Shown: in pieces, positions 7,328 through 15,558 of the stretch
How the letters are laid out: the number at the start of each line of letters is the position of its first letter
How positions within the stretch are numbered: position 1 is the stretch's first letter
Source of the DNA: JBHOQX01 sp042408595
GTDB taxonomy: Bacteria; Chloroflexota; Chloroflexia; Chloroflexales; Roseiflexaceae
Direction of reading: 5' to 3'
Assembly (NCBI GenBank): GCA_042408595.1
Contig: JBHOQX010000109.1
Span: 11,513-75,512, forward strand
DNA length: 64,000 nt
Program-made: the position numbers and the translations under genes
Notes under the pieces: model-generated
Told to the model about the DNA's origin: nothing
The model's input: the letters and a program-made list of their open reading frames with translations, nothing else
Databases searched by the model: none

Positions 7328-9832
7328 ATGGCTCCGAGTATCGCCGAAATCTTCGAGACCATGGCCTACGGCCCCGCGCCGGAGAGCCCGGCGCCGGCGC
7401 TCGAGTGGCTCGACGCCCACGGGCGGCGCTTCGGCTGCTTCATCGGTGTGGCCTGGACGCCGCCGGACGACGCACGCCTGTTTGAGACGATCAACCCCGC
7501 CAATCGCCAGCCGCTGGCGCGGGTGACGCAGGCCAGCCCGGAGGAGGTGGACGCGGCGGTCGCGGCGGCGCGCGCGGCACAGCCCGGCTGGTGGGCGCTC
7601 GGCGGGCATGCCCGGGCGCGCTACCTCTACGCCCTGGCCCGCCTGGTGCAGAGGCACAGCCGCCTGCTGGCCGTGCTGGAGACGCTCGACAACGGCAAGC
7701 CGATCCGCGAGACGCGCGACCTGGACATCCCCCTCGTGGCGCGGCACTTCAGCTACCACGCCGGCTGGGCGCAACTGATGGCACAGGAGCTGCCGGGCTA
7801 CGGTCCGGTCGGCGTCGCTGGGCAGATCATCCCCTGGAACTTCCCGCTGCTGATGCTCGCCTGGAAGATCGCGCCGGCCCTGGCGATGGGCAACACCGTG
7901 GTGCTCAAGCCGGCAGAGTGGACCCCGCTCACCGCGCTGCTGTTCGCCGAACTGTGCCAGGAGGCCGGCCTGCCGCCCGGTGTCGTCAATATCGTCACCG
8001 GCGACGGTGCGGTCGGCGAACTGATCGTCCGGCACCCCGGCGTGGACACGATCGCCTTCACCGGCTCGACCGAGGTCGGGCGGCTGATCCGCGTGGCGAC
8101 CGCCGGCAGCGGCAAGGCGCTCTCGCTGGAGCTGGGCGGCAAGTCGCCGTTCATCGTCTTCGAGGACGCCGACCTGGACAGCGCGGTCGAAGGCGTGGTG
8201 GACGCGATCTGGTTCAACCAGGGGCAGGTCTGCTGCGCCGGCTCGCGGCTGCTGGTGGAGGAAAGCGCCGCGCCGCAGATCGTCCGCAAGCTGCGCGCGC
8301 GGATGGAGACCTTGCGCGTCGGCGACCCGCTCGACAAGGCGATCGATATCGGCGCGATCATCTCGCCGCAGCAGCTCGCCAGGATCGACGGCCTGGTGCG
8401 GCAGGGCCAGGCCGAGGGCGCGGAGCTGTGGCAGCCGTCGTGGGCATGCCCGACCGACGGCTACTTCTTCCCGCCGACCCTCTTCACCAACGTCGCTCCG
8501 GCAGCGACCATCGCGCAGGTCGAGATCTTTGGGCCGGTGCTGGTGACGATGACCTTCCGCACGCCGGCCGAGGCCATCGCCCTGGCAAACAACACCCGCT
8601 ACGGCCTGGCGGCCAGCGTCTGGAGCGAAAACATCAACCAGGCGCTCGATGTCGCCCGACAGATCAAAGCCGGTGTGGTCTGGATCAACTCGACCAACCT
8701 GTTCGACGCGGCCTCCGGCTTCGGCGGCTACCGCGAGAGCGGCTTCGGGCGTGAAGGCGGGCGCGAAGGGCTGTGGGAGTACGTGAGACGACAGACGTCA
8801 GACGTCACAGATCAGCGGGCGAGCGAGCTGGGGGGAGAGGGAAACCCGGTGGCGTGGAAACAGGGAGACATGGATGGAAGCGTCGCCCCGTCAGCCACAA
8901 GCGGTACCGCTGCGCACGGTTCCGGGAACGGGGCGGATCGTCGGCAGGGAGCGCCGGCGTTCGCCGATCGTCCATCGTCGATCGCCCTTCCGCCGATTGA
9001 CCGCACCCCCAAGCTGTACATCGGCGGGAAACAGGCGCGGCCGGATTCCGGCTACAGCCGCGCGGTGTACGGAGCCGATGGGAGGCGGCTCGGCGAGGTC
9101 GGCGAGGGCAATCGCAAGGACATCCGCAATGCCGTCGAGGCGGCGCGGGCCGCCGTCGGCTGGGCCGGGCAGACCGCCTACAACCGCGCCCAGGTGGTGT
9201 ACTATGTCGCCGAGAACCTGAGCGCCCGCGCCGCCGAGTTCGCGCAGCGGCTCCAGGCGCAGACCGGCTGCAGCGCAGCGGCGGCCGCCGCCGAGGTCGA
9301 GGCGGCGATCGAGCGGCTGTTCGGCTTCGCCGCCTGGGCGGACAAGTACGACGGCGCGGTCCATCACACCCCGCTGCGCAACGTCACCCTGGCGATGCAC
9401 GAGCCGATCGGCGTGATCGGCGTCGTCTGCCCGGATGAGCCGCCGCTGCTGGCCTGCGTGACACTTATGGCTGCGGCGATCAGCATGGGCAACGCCATCG
9501 TGCTTGTGCCCTCGGAGCGGCACCCGCTCTCGGCGACCGACCTCTACCAGGTGCTGGACACCAGCGACGTGCCGGGCGGGGTGGTCAATATCGTCACCGG
9601 GGCGCGCGACGCGCTGGCGAAGGTGCTGGCCGAGCACGACGATGTGGACGCGATCTGGTACTTCGGCGCCGCCGAGGGGAGCGCGCAGGTCGAGCGGGCC
9701 GCGGCGGGCAACCTGAAGCGCACCTGGGTGAGCCATGGCCGCCCGCGCGCCTGGGCCGACCCCGCCGCGGACGACGAGTTGCTGCGCCAGGCGACGCAGG
9801 TGAAGAATATCTGGGCGCCGTATGGGGCATAA
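7328..9832 (+). CDS. Two-domain aldehyde dehydrogenase, ALDH16-like
   Basis: Oxidises aldehydes to acids with NAD(P). Residues 1-485 are a complete ALDH domain with general base E268 (ELGGKS) and nucleophile C302 (GQVCCAG), positions that coincide with standard ALDH numbering. Residues 561-834 are a second, shorter ALDH domain with the Rossmann part but no catalytic cysteine or glutamate, as in the ALDH16 family. The two are joined by a 75-residue linker (8785-9010) rich in Ser, Gly, Arg and Asp; its DNA resembles the low-complexity spacers of this genome. Following deoC, it may oxidise acetaldehyde from deoxyribose catabolism (inference). The stop at 9832 lies 28 bases before the nitroreductase start. 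Confidence 0.85.
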   Translation: MAPSIAEIFETMAYGPAPESPAPALEWLDAHGRRFGCFIGVAWTPPDDARLFETINPANRQPLARVTQASPEEVDAAVAAARAAQPGWWALGGHARARYLYALARLVQRHSRLLAVLETLDNGKPIRETRDLDIPLVARHFSYHAGWAQLMAQELPGYGPVGVAGQIIPWNFPLLMLAWKIAPALAMGNTVVLKPAEWTPLTALLFAELCQEAGLPPGVVNIVTGDGAVGELIVRHPGVDTIAFTGSTEVGRLIRVATAGSGKALSLELGGKSPFIVFEDADLDSAVEGVVDAIWFNQGQVCCAGSRLLVEESAAPQIVRKLRARMETLRVGDPLDKAIDIGAIISPQQLARIDGLVRQGQAEGAELWQPSWACPTDGYFFPPTLFTNVAPAATIAQVEIFGPVLVTMTFRTPAEAIALANNTRYGLAASVWSENINQALDVARQIKAGVVWINSTNLFDAASGFGGYRESGFGREGGREGLWEYVRRQTSDVTDQRASELGGEGNPVAWKQGDMDGSVAPSATSGTAAHGSGNGADRRQGAPAFADRPSSIALPPIDRTPKLYIGGKQARPDSGYSRAVYGADGRRLGEVGEGNRKDIRNAVEAARAAVGWAGQTAYNRAQVVYYVAENLSARAAEFAQRLQAQTGCSAAAAAAEVEAAIERLFGFAAWADKYDGAVHHTPLRNVTLAMHEPIGVIGVVCPDEPPLLACVTLMAAAISMGNAIVLVPSERHPLSATDLYQVLDTSDVPGGVVNIVTGARDALAKVLAEHDDVDAIWYFGAAEGSAQVERAAAGNLKRTWVSHGRPRAWADPAADDELLRQATQVKNIWAPYGA

Positions 9833-9860
9833 CGACGAGCCCCGCGCCCTCGGGGAAGCG

Positions 9861-10652
9861 ATGGACGTTTTTGAGGCTATCCGCAAACGCCACACCACCA
9901 ACGGCCCGTTCGCCGACCGGCCGGTTGCGCCGGAGCACAAGCGGTTGCTGCTGGAGCTGGCGGCCCGCGCGCCGTCGCATTTCAACTCGCAGCCGTGGCG
10001 CTTTATCGTCGTCGAGGATGCGCAGCGGCGCGCGGCGCTGGCCGAGATCGCCGGCGCCTCGATGCGCGACCTGATGGCCGACGGGCGCTTCTGGCAGCAG
10101 TATCGCAAGTTCTTTCGCCTGTCGGACGAGGAAGTCGCGGCGACCAGAGATGGCATTCACTTCGACCACATGCCGGCGGTCCTGAAACCGTTCGCGAAAT
10201 ACCTGTTCACCGAGCGCGGCGCGGCGGTGATGAACACGCTCCAGGTGCCGCGGGTGCTCGGCAACGATGCCCGCCGCCTCGTCGCCAACTCGCCGATGCT
10301 GCTCGGCCTGGCGCTCGCACGCGAGGTGTATGTGCCGGGCGAGCTAACCGGCCTCTACACGCTGATCTCGCTCGGTGCGGTGGTGCAGACGCTGTGGCTC
10401 ACAGCGACGGCGCTCGGCATGGGGATGCAGTTCGTCTCGACGCCGCAGGAGATCCCGGCCAACTGGGCGCTGGTGAGCGCGCTCCTGGGCGTCCCCGACG
10501 ACTTCGAGCTGCTGCTGCTGCTGCGCCTGGGCTACGAGGACGCCAGCCTCAAGCGCCCGACGATCGACTGGACATCGCCGCAGCGCAAGGGGATCGCGGA
10601 GCTGGCCTTCCAGGAGGAGTGGGGGCGGCCGGTTTCAAGCTCATCGTTTTGA
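9861..10652 (+). CDS. Nitroreductase family protein
   Basis: FMN-dependent oxidoreductase of the nitroreductase fold, 263 residues. The N-terminus (FEAIRKRHTT, then LLLELAARAPSHFNSQPWRF) is the typical FMN-phosphate-binding segment, and the C-terminal helix region (TLISLGAVVQTLWLTATALGMGMQFVSTP) is the family signature. A longer middle insertion (about 70-150) is present compared with the smallest members. ATG 9861 with GGGGAAG before it is preferred; an in-frame start at 9822 would overlap the dehydrogenase by 11 bases. Physiological substrate unknown (quinones, nitroaromatics or flavin). Probably co-transcribed with the aldehyde dehydrogenase. Confidence 0.85.
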   Translation: MDVFEAIRKRHTTNGPFADRPVAPEHKRLLLELAARAPSHFNSQPWRFIVVEDAQRRAALAEIAGASMRDLMADGRFWQQYRKFFRLSDEEVAATRDGIHFDHMPAVLKPFAKYLFTERGAAVMNTLQVPRVLGNDARRLVANSPMLLGLALAREVYVPGELTGLYTLISLGAVVQTLWLTATALGMGMQFVSTPQEIPANWALVSALLGVPDDFELLLLLRLGYEDASLKRPTIDWTSPQRKGIAELAFQEEWGRPVSSSSF

Positions 10653-10775
10653 GTTGACCGTTTTGGGCGCAGCGGGCCGATGTGCGCTGCGGCTGCCTGG
10701 CCGCTGCACTCCGCACGTCGCACTCCGCACACAGAACGCATGCTGACCTCCCGCGTTGAAGCAGAACAACTTATC

Positions 10776-11579
10776 ATGCCGCTCGATCTCGATGTTGACC
10801 GCGGGCCGCTGCGGCCGCTGCTGAAGTGGGCCGGTGGGAAGCGCTGGCTCGTGCCCTACCTGGCCCCGCTCTGGCGGGCGCACCAGCACCGCCGCCTGGT
10901 TGAGCCGTTCTGCGGGGGGTTGGCCGCCGCGCTCGGTCTGATGCCGGCGCGCGCACTGCTCAACGATATCAACCCGCACCTGATGAACTTCTACCGCTGG
11001 GTGCAGCGCGGCCTGGCGATCTCGCTCGATCTGCAGAACGACCACGATTACTACTACACAGCGCGGGCGCGCTTCAACGAACTGATCCGCGACGGCCAGG
11101 CGGAGAGCCGTGAGGCGGCGGAGCTGTTCTATTACCTCAACCGCACCGGCTACAACGGCTTGTGCCGCTTCAGCCGCAAGGGGACGTTCAACGTGCCGTT
11201 CGGGCGCTACCGCAACCTGATCTACGCCGACGATTTCTACGCCTACCGCCCGATCTTCGCCGGCTGGGAGCTGTCGTGCGCCTCGTTCGAGACGCTCGCG
11301 CTGGAGCCGGACGATTTCGTCTACGCCGACCCGCCGTACGATGTGGACTTCCGCAACTATTCGGAGGGCGGCTTTTCGTGGGAGCAGCAGGTGCGCCTGG
11401 CGGAGTGGCTGGCGCAGCATCCCGGCCCGGTCGTGCTGTCGAACCAGGCGACGCCGCGCATCAAGAAGTTGTATCTCGACGTCGGGTTCAAGCTGCGCGT
11501 CGTTCACGGGCCACGCCGGATCAGTTGCAACGGCGACCGCCAGCCGGCGGTCGAGGTGCTGGCGATGCGCAATGTCTAG
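10776..11579 (+). CDS. DNA adenine methylase (Dam/M.DpnII class, N6-adenine)
   Basis: Transfers methyl groups from S-adenosylmethionine to the N6 of adenine. The 267-residue protein has the D12-class order of motifs: KWAGGK at 17-22, the SAM-binding EPFCGG near residue 47, and catalytic DPPY at 185-188. This class commonly recognises GATC, but the target cannot be read from sequence. An in-frame ATG at 10740 would add 12 residues; neither start has a good ribosome site. A PD-(D/E)XK-like gene follows after a hairpin-rich spacer, so this may be the modification half of a type II restriction-modification pair. An orphan regulatory methylase is the alternative. Confidence 0.88.
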   Translation: MPLDLDVDRGPLRPLLKWAGGKRWLVPYLAPLWRAHQHRRLVEPFCGGLAAALGLMPARALLNDINPHLMNFYRWVQRGLAISLDLQNDHDYYYTARARFNELIRDGQAESREAAELFYYLNRTGYNGLCRFSRKGTFNVPFGRYRNLIYADDFYAYRPIFAGWELSCASFETLALEPDDFVYADPPYDVDFRNYSEGGFSWEQQVRLAEWLAQHPGPVVLSNQATPRIKKLYLDVGFKLRVVHGPRRISCNGDRQPAVEVLAMRNV

Positions 11580-11610
11580 CGCGCGTTCCGCCCTTTGGAA
11601 TGCGGTAGCG

Positions 11611-11713
11611 GAGGTTGAGGCCGCAGGCCCCGGGAAGAAGTTGCCCACTTGTCGGATCGGCAGCGCTGCTGGCGCCACAGCAAAACGGCAAAGCGTGGAG
11701 GGCAAAGCCCTCC
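11611..11713. repeat. Hairpin-rich intergenic repeat, distant relative of the 59.6 kb element
   Basis: Contains GGCC-GCA-GGCC near 11619-11629, a GC-rich central palindromic stretch, and GGAGGGC-AAA-GCCCTCC at 11697-11713. The order of hairpins parallels 2026-2125. It separates the methylase from the nuclease-like gene. Confidence 0.5.
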
Positions 11714-11737
11714 GCACCCTCTTGCTCAGAACGTCGG

Positions 11738-12163
11738 ATGAAAGCACGCAATACGACAACCGGCTGGGTGCTTGAGCAGATGATCCTGCCCGCGCTGGCG
11801 CGCGGCGGCTATGCCTTTCAGACGCAGGTGAACGTCGGTCGGCGGCTGGGCGGGCGGCAGCACATCGTCGATGTGATCGCCGAGGCGCCTGGCGGCGGCT
11901 TCTTTCCGATCTCGCTCAAATGGCAGCAGACCGGCGGCACTGCCGAGCAGAAGGTGCCGTTCGAGGTGATGTGCCTGATCGACATGCTGCGCTCGATGCC
12001 GCTGATCTACCGCTCGGCTTACCTGGTGCTCGGCGGCGAGGGCTGGACGCTGCGCGAGTTTTTCATCGGCGGCGGGCTGCGCGACTTTCTGATCGATGCC
12101 GACCGGGTGCAGATCGTCACGCTGGAGGGGTTCGTCGCCCGGGCGAATCAACAGAAACTCTGA
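11738..12163 (+). CDS. PD-(D/E)XK-like nuclease family protein, putative restriction partner
   Basis: A 141-residue protein starting at ATG 11738. It reads as a compact PD-(D/E)XK fold: an N-terminal helix with a glutamate (GWVLEQMILP), a strand bearing D (HIVDVIAEA), then SLKWQQTGGTAEQKV, where D...S-x-K plus a following glutamine would form the metal site. The rest alternates hydrophobic strands and helices without further motifs. The position directly after a Dam-class methylase suggests a DNA-cutting partner. No known restriction enzyme is recognised, and Ser in place of the usual Asp/Glu before x-K is a weaker version of the motif. Alternatives are a non-catalytic DNA-binding relative or a repair-associated nuclease. 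Confidence 0.55.
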   Translation: MKARNTTTGWVLEQMILPALARGGYAFQTQVNVGRRLGGRQHIVDVIAEAPGGGFFPISLKWQQTGGTAEQKVPFEVMCLIDMLRSMPLIYRSAYLVLGGEGWTLREFFIGGGLRDFLIDADRVQIVTLEGFVARANQQKL

Positions 12164-12172
12164 GGACACCCG

Positions 12173-12478
12173 ATGCTGAAGCACATGGTGATGTTCAAAA
12201 AGAAGCCGGACACGTCGGACGAGACGGTGGCAGAGATCATGCGGCGCCTGGAGGCGCTGCAGGGTCAGATCCCGGGGCTGCGCTACGTCCGCTGCTACCG
12301 CGGCCTGCCGTCCGAGCGCCCGGTCGCCTACACGTTCCTGCTCGACAGCGCGCTCGACAGCGCTGCGGCCCTGCCAGCCTACCTCAGCCATCCGGCCCAT
12401 GTCGCCGTGAACGAGTGGATGTCGCCCTTCCTGGAGAGCCGGGCGGTGGTAGACTATGAAGTGATGAGTGACGCGTGA
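12173..12478 (+). CDS. Dabb-family (stress-responsive A/B barrel) protein
   Basis: A 101-residue protein forming a single ferredoxin-like alpha+beta barrel half, normally a dimer. It begins with the characteristic LKHMVMFKKK strand and contains the HPAHVAVNEWMSPFLE segment with the conserved histidine, followed by the final VVDYEV strand. Members range from plant stress proteins to small monooxygenases and cyclases; no catalytic role can be assigned. It starts nine bases after the nuclease-like gene with GAGGA just upstream, so translation may be coupled. Confidence 0.85.
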   Translation: MLKHMVMFKKKPDTSDETVAEIMRRLEALQGQIPGLRYVRCYRGLPSERPVAYTFLLDSALDSAAALPAYLSHPAHVAVNEWMSPFLESRAVVDYEVMSDA

Positions 12479-12575
12479 TCGAGGCTGGAGGCTCGCGCGT
12501 GGGGCCCGTGCCTCCGGCCCTTCACCGTGTCGCCGTGTCACCGTGCCATCTCGGTCATCGTACCAACGCAACGCC

Positions 12576-14033
12576 ATGTCCCGTCTGCCGCGCGCTGAAC
12601 TGATCCGCCAGCTTGAGGCCGCCCTGGGAGCCGGGGCCGTGCTGCACCGCCCGGAAGAGCTGATGCTCTACGAGTACGACGGCAGCGCGCTCGACCTGGC
12701 GACGCCCGATGTGGTCGTGGTGCCGGCGACGACCGACGAGGTAGCCGCGGCGGTGCGGATCGGCGCGGCGGCCGGCTGGCCGGTGGTGCCGCGGGGGGCG
12801 GGCACCGGCCTCTCCGGCGGGTCGGTCGCCGCCGCGGGCGGGCTGGTCGTCGCGCTGACGCGCTTCAGCCGCGTGCTGCGGATCGACCCGGAGAACCGCC
12901 TGGCCGTGGTCGGCGCGGGGGTGGTCAACACCGACCTGAGCGAACTGGCCGCGCCGTGGGGGCTGCACTTTGCGCCGGACCCGTCCAGCCAACGCGCGTC
13001 CACCATCGGAGGCAACGCCGCTGAGAACGCCGGCGGGCCGCACTGCCTCAAGTACGGCGTGACCACCAACCACATCCTGGCGGCCCGCGTCGTTCTGTCG
13101 GATGGCAGCATCGTCACCCTTGGCGGCGAGGCGCCGGATGCCCCCGGCTACGACCTGCTCGGCGTCTTCGTCGGCGGCGAGGGGACGCTGGGGATCGCGA
13201 CCGAGCTCACCGTGCGGCTGACGCCGGACCCGGAAGCGATCCGCACCTTCCTGGCGATCTACGACGACCTGGATGCCGCCGCAGACACCGTCTCGGCGAT
13301 CATCGCTGCCGGCATCATCCCGGCCGCGCTGGAGATGCTGGAAGGGGTCGGCGTGCGGGCGGTGGAGGAGGCGGTGCACGCTGGCTACCCGACCGATGCC
13401 CGCGCGGTGCTGCTGATCGAGATCGACGGCATGCGCGAGGAGTTGGAGGTCCAGGCGGCGCGGATCGAGGCGATCTGCCGGCGGCTCGGTGCGCGCGAGC
13501 TGCGGGCAGCCCGCGACGAGGAGCAGCGCAAGAAGCTCTGGGCCGGGCGCAAGGGCGCGCTGGCCGCCTGCGCTCGCATCCACCCGCACTACCATATCCA
13601 GGACGGCGTGGTGCCGCGCTCGCGGTTGACCGAGGTGCTGCGCTTCACCGAGGAGGTGGCGGCGCGCTACCGCCTGGTGATTGCCAACATCTTCCACGCC
13701 GGCGACGGCAACCTGCACCCGCTGCTGCTGTTCGACCTGCGCGAGCCGGGCGTGCGCGAGCGGGCGATCGCGGCAGGTGAGGAGATTTTGCGGGCATGCG
13801 TCGCGGCGGGCGGGAGCATCAGCGGCGAGCACGGCATCGGGATCGAGAAGCGCGACTACATGCCATGGCTCTTCTCGCCGACCGACATCGGCGCGATGCT
13901 CGAGCTGCGCGCCGCCTTCGACCCCTGTAACGCCATGAACCCTTGCAAGCAGCTCCCGACCGGCGCGTCCTGCGGCGACATCAAACACGCGCGGGGTGCG
14001 GTGCGGGCGCTCGCCGCCGGGGCGTGGATCTAG
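12576..14033 (+). CDS. FAD-binding oxidase, glycolate oxidase GlcD / D-lactate dehydrogenase type
   Basis: Oxidises a 2-hydroxyacid (glycolate or D-lactate type) using FAD. The 485-residue length fits GlcD. PRGAGTGLSGG near residues 72-82 is the pyrophosphate loop of the PCMH FAD domain; GGNAAENAGG and GGEGTLGIATE complete it. The C-terminal cap domain has HAGDGNLHPL and ISGEHGIGIEK, family signatures with active-site histidines. GlcE and the iron-sulfur GlcF are absent here, so it may act alone or with partners elsewhere. The first 36 codons of the longer open frame are low-complexity spacer, so ATG 12576 is preferred. Confidence 0.88.
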   Translation: MSRLPRAELIRQLEAALGAGAVLHRPEELMLYEYDGSALDLATPDVVVVPATTDEVAAAVRIGAAAGWPVVPRGAGTGLSGGSVAAAGGLVVALTRFSRVLRIDPENRLAVVGAGVVNTDLSELAAPWGLHFAPDPSSQRASTIGGNAAENAGGPHCLKYGVTTNHILAARVVLSDGSIVTLGGEAPDAPGYDLLGVFVGGEGTLGIATELTVRLTPDPEAIRTFLAIYDDLDAAADTVSAIIAAGIIPAALEMLEGVGVRAVEEAVHAGYPTDARAVLLIEIDGMREELEVQAARIEAICRRLGARELRAARDEEQRKKLWAGRKGALAACARIHPHYHIQDGVVPRSRLTEVLRFTEEVAARYRLVIANIFHAGDGNLHPLLLFDLREPGVRERAIAAGEEILRACVAAGGSISGEHGIGIEKRDYMPWLFSPTDIGAMLELRAAFDPCNAMNPCKQLPTGASCGDIKHARGAVRALAAGAWI

Positions 14034-14040
14034 TGCAGCG

Positions 14041-14232
14041 GCGCAGCGGGCCGCCGCCCTGACACACCAGTTGCTCGCCTGCAGACGCCAGCAGGTGTTC
14101 AACATCCAGATGATCAGCCTCAACTGGGTGGTGCATGATCTCGTCGCCAGGCTGCACCGGCTGATCGGCGAGCAGATCGAGCTGCGCACCAGCCTCTCCC
14201 CCGATCTGGGCCTGGCGCGCGCCGTGCTCGAT
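14041..14232 (+). pseudogene. Remnant of a sensor histidine kinase (end of phosphoacceptor domain, start of ATPase domain)
   Basis: A 63-codon stretch in one frame reads LTHQLLACRRQQVF... followed by NWVVHDLVARLHRLIGEQIEL and SLSPDLG. This matches the common histidine-kinase pattern LTxQLLAFSRQQ...LN..V.....LLRRLIGEDIEL...L.P.L. There is no start codon of its own, no phosphoacceptor His segment upstream and no N, G1 or G2 box downstream; the match stops near 14232. It is therefore a short fossil between glcD-like and trkA-like genes. Confidence 0.7.
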
Positions 14233-14278
14233 CGCTGGCGCGCCGATGCGGCCAGCGCGCGGTGTCCGCCGCGGCAGT

Positions 14279-14941
14279 TCAGCGGAAGCGTGCCGCCAGC
14301 TCGGCCTCGCGCTCCAGCCGGGCCACAGCGAGCACCTGGTCGCCTGCCTGAATCACGGTGTCGCCGGATGGGATGAGCACCGCATCGCCGCGCAGCACCG
14401 CCACCAGCACGCACTCCGGCGGCAGGTCTAGAGCCTGCACCGCTCGCCCGACCGCGCTGGAGCCCGGTGCGACTGTCAGTTCCAGCAGGGTCACCCGGCC
14501 CTCGCGCAGGCGCATCAGGTTGACCGCCGCGCCCAGGCTGATGTCGGCCTCCAGGCCGCGCGCGATCTGCTGCGCCGCGTCCAGCGGTAGGTCTACGCCC
14601 ATCCGGCTGCTGAAGAGCCAGGCGTTCTTGGGGTTGTTGATCCGCGCCGCGACCCGCCGGACGCGAAACTCGCGCTTGCTCAGCAACGAGATCACCAGGT
14701 TGTCCTCGTCGTCGCCGGTGACCGCTGCGACCGCATCGGCCTGCTCGACGCCGGCCGCGCGTAGCACCGCCGGATCGCAGCCGTCGCCCTCGACGACGCG
14801 CACGCCCGGCAGGGTCGCGGCGAGCATCCGGGCCGTCTCTTCGCGCAGTTCGACCAGCACGATCGCGTGGCGCCCCTGCCCGGCCAGGAACGAGGCCAGG
14901 TTGCGTCCGACTTTGCCGCCGCCGACGATCAGGATGTTCAT
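14279..14941 (-). CDS. TrkA-family potassium channel/transporter regulatory protein (RCK_N + RCK_C)
   Basis: A 220-residue cytoplasmic nucleotide-sensing subunit of a Trk/Ktr-type potassium system. Residues 1-130 form the RCK_N Rossmann domain, with GGGKVG at 7-12, an acidic residue ending strand 2 (LVELREE) and GDGCDPAVLRAAG, TGDDEDNL motifs. Residues 145-220 form the RCK_C domain. The membrane subunit is not in this window. ATG 14941 is the first residue of the conserved strand, so the start is secure. It is transcribed toward the histidine-kinase remnant. Confidence 0.9.
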   Translation of the reverse strand: MNILIVGGGKVGRNLASFLAGQGRHAIVLVELREETARMLAATLPGVRVVEGDGCDPAVLRAAGVEQADAVAAVTGDDEDNLVISLLSKREFRVRRVAARINNPKNAWLFSSRMGVDLPLDAAQQIARGLEADISLGAAVNLMRLREGRVTLLELTVAPGSSAVGRAVQALDLPPECVLVAVLRGDAVLIPSGDTVIQAGDQVLAVARLEREAELAARFR

Positions 14942-15241
14942 GGCCGCCCAGCCGGCTATGTCATGCGCTGTTTAGATCGCGCATGGTAATAGTAATACGA
15001 TTTCTGCTCAGTGCCAAAGTTGAGGGCGCGACGAAGGTCATCCCAACGTTTCTGTAGCCTGTGGTCTTGCCTCTTCGCCCCAGCCAGGAACGTTAAGGGC
15101 CGACATGGAGCGATCCATACGCTGTCGTACCGCCGTTTGGCAGTACGCGGACGCCGCCATCAGGCGGTACGACGCAACGTGTACACTCCGCCCTCGCTCC
15201 GACCTCGGAAGCTCGACTCGCAATCGACGCCGTGTGCCCCC

Positions 15242-15283
15242 TGGTATAGTCCGGCTCGCGGACGCGAGCTCGCCGGCTATAAT
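15242..15283 (+). promoter_or_regulatory. Promoter-like -10 elements upstream of the alpha/beta hydrolase
   Basis: Extended -10 TG-G-TATAGT at 15242-15250 and a perfect TATAAT at 15278-15283; no -35 is evident for either. They lie in the intergenic region 276-317 bases before the hydrolase start. Confidence 0.4.
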
Positions 15284-15458
15284 GATGCACAGCCATGCCG
15301 ATCGCCGGAGCCTGATCGTGTGGATATCGCCGTTCGCACCGCGAGAGATGGGAAGCGTCGCAGGCCCTCAGCGGGGCGATCTTTTGCGCAGGGCCGTCTG
15401 CGGAGCGGTTTCTCCCCGGCCAAACCGCCCCACTGCGTATCGTCAACGGGCGCCGGGC

Positions 15459-15498
15459 ATCGCAGGTCGCATGCCACAGAGCAGATGCGACCTGCGAT
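15459..15498. repeat. Perfect 14-bp hairpin in the hydrolase leader
   Basis: ATCGCAGGTCGCAT (15459-15472) and its exact complement (15485-15498) enclose a 12-base loop. It lies about 60 bases before the hydrolase start. No uridine run follows, so it is not an obvious terminator; an operator or an RNA structure is possible. Confidence 0.6.
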
Positions 15499-15558
15499 CC
15501 GCTATCGTCATCATCAAACCGGGCGCTATCGCGCTCAGCTCTGATATCGGGAGGCTGT

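Larger units (their letters stand above)
14942..15558. other. Intergenic region with hairpins and promoter-like sequences
   Basis: No convincing gene. Inverted repeats occur at 15124-15134/15163-15173 (GTCGTACCGCC) and 15459-15472/15485-15498 (ATCGCAGGTCGCAT, perfect 14 bp, loop 12). Promoter-like sequences are TGGTATAGT at 15242-15250 and TATAAT at 15278-15283, both reading toward the hydrolase gene at 15559. A long leader of more than 250 bases with a strong hairpin would result. Confidence 0.5.

Noticed and set aside
5702..8035. A 777-codon open frame on the minus strand opposite deoC and the aldehyde dehydrogenase
   Set aside because: It has no recognisable domain and covers clear genes on the other strand; GC-rich DNA rarely forms stop codons in the antisense frame.
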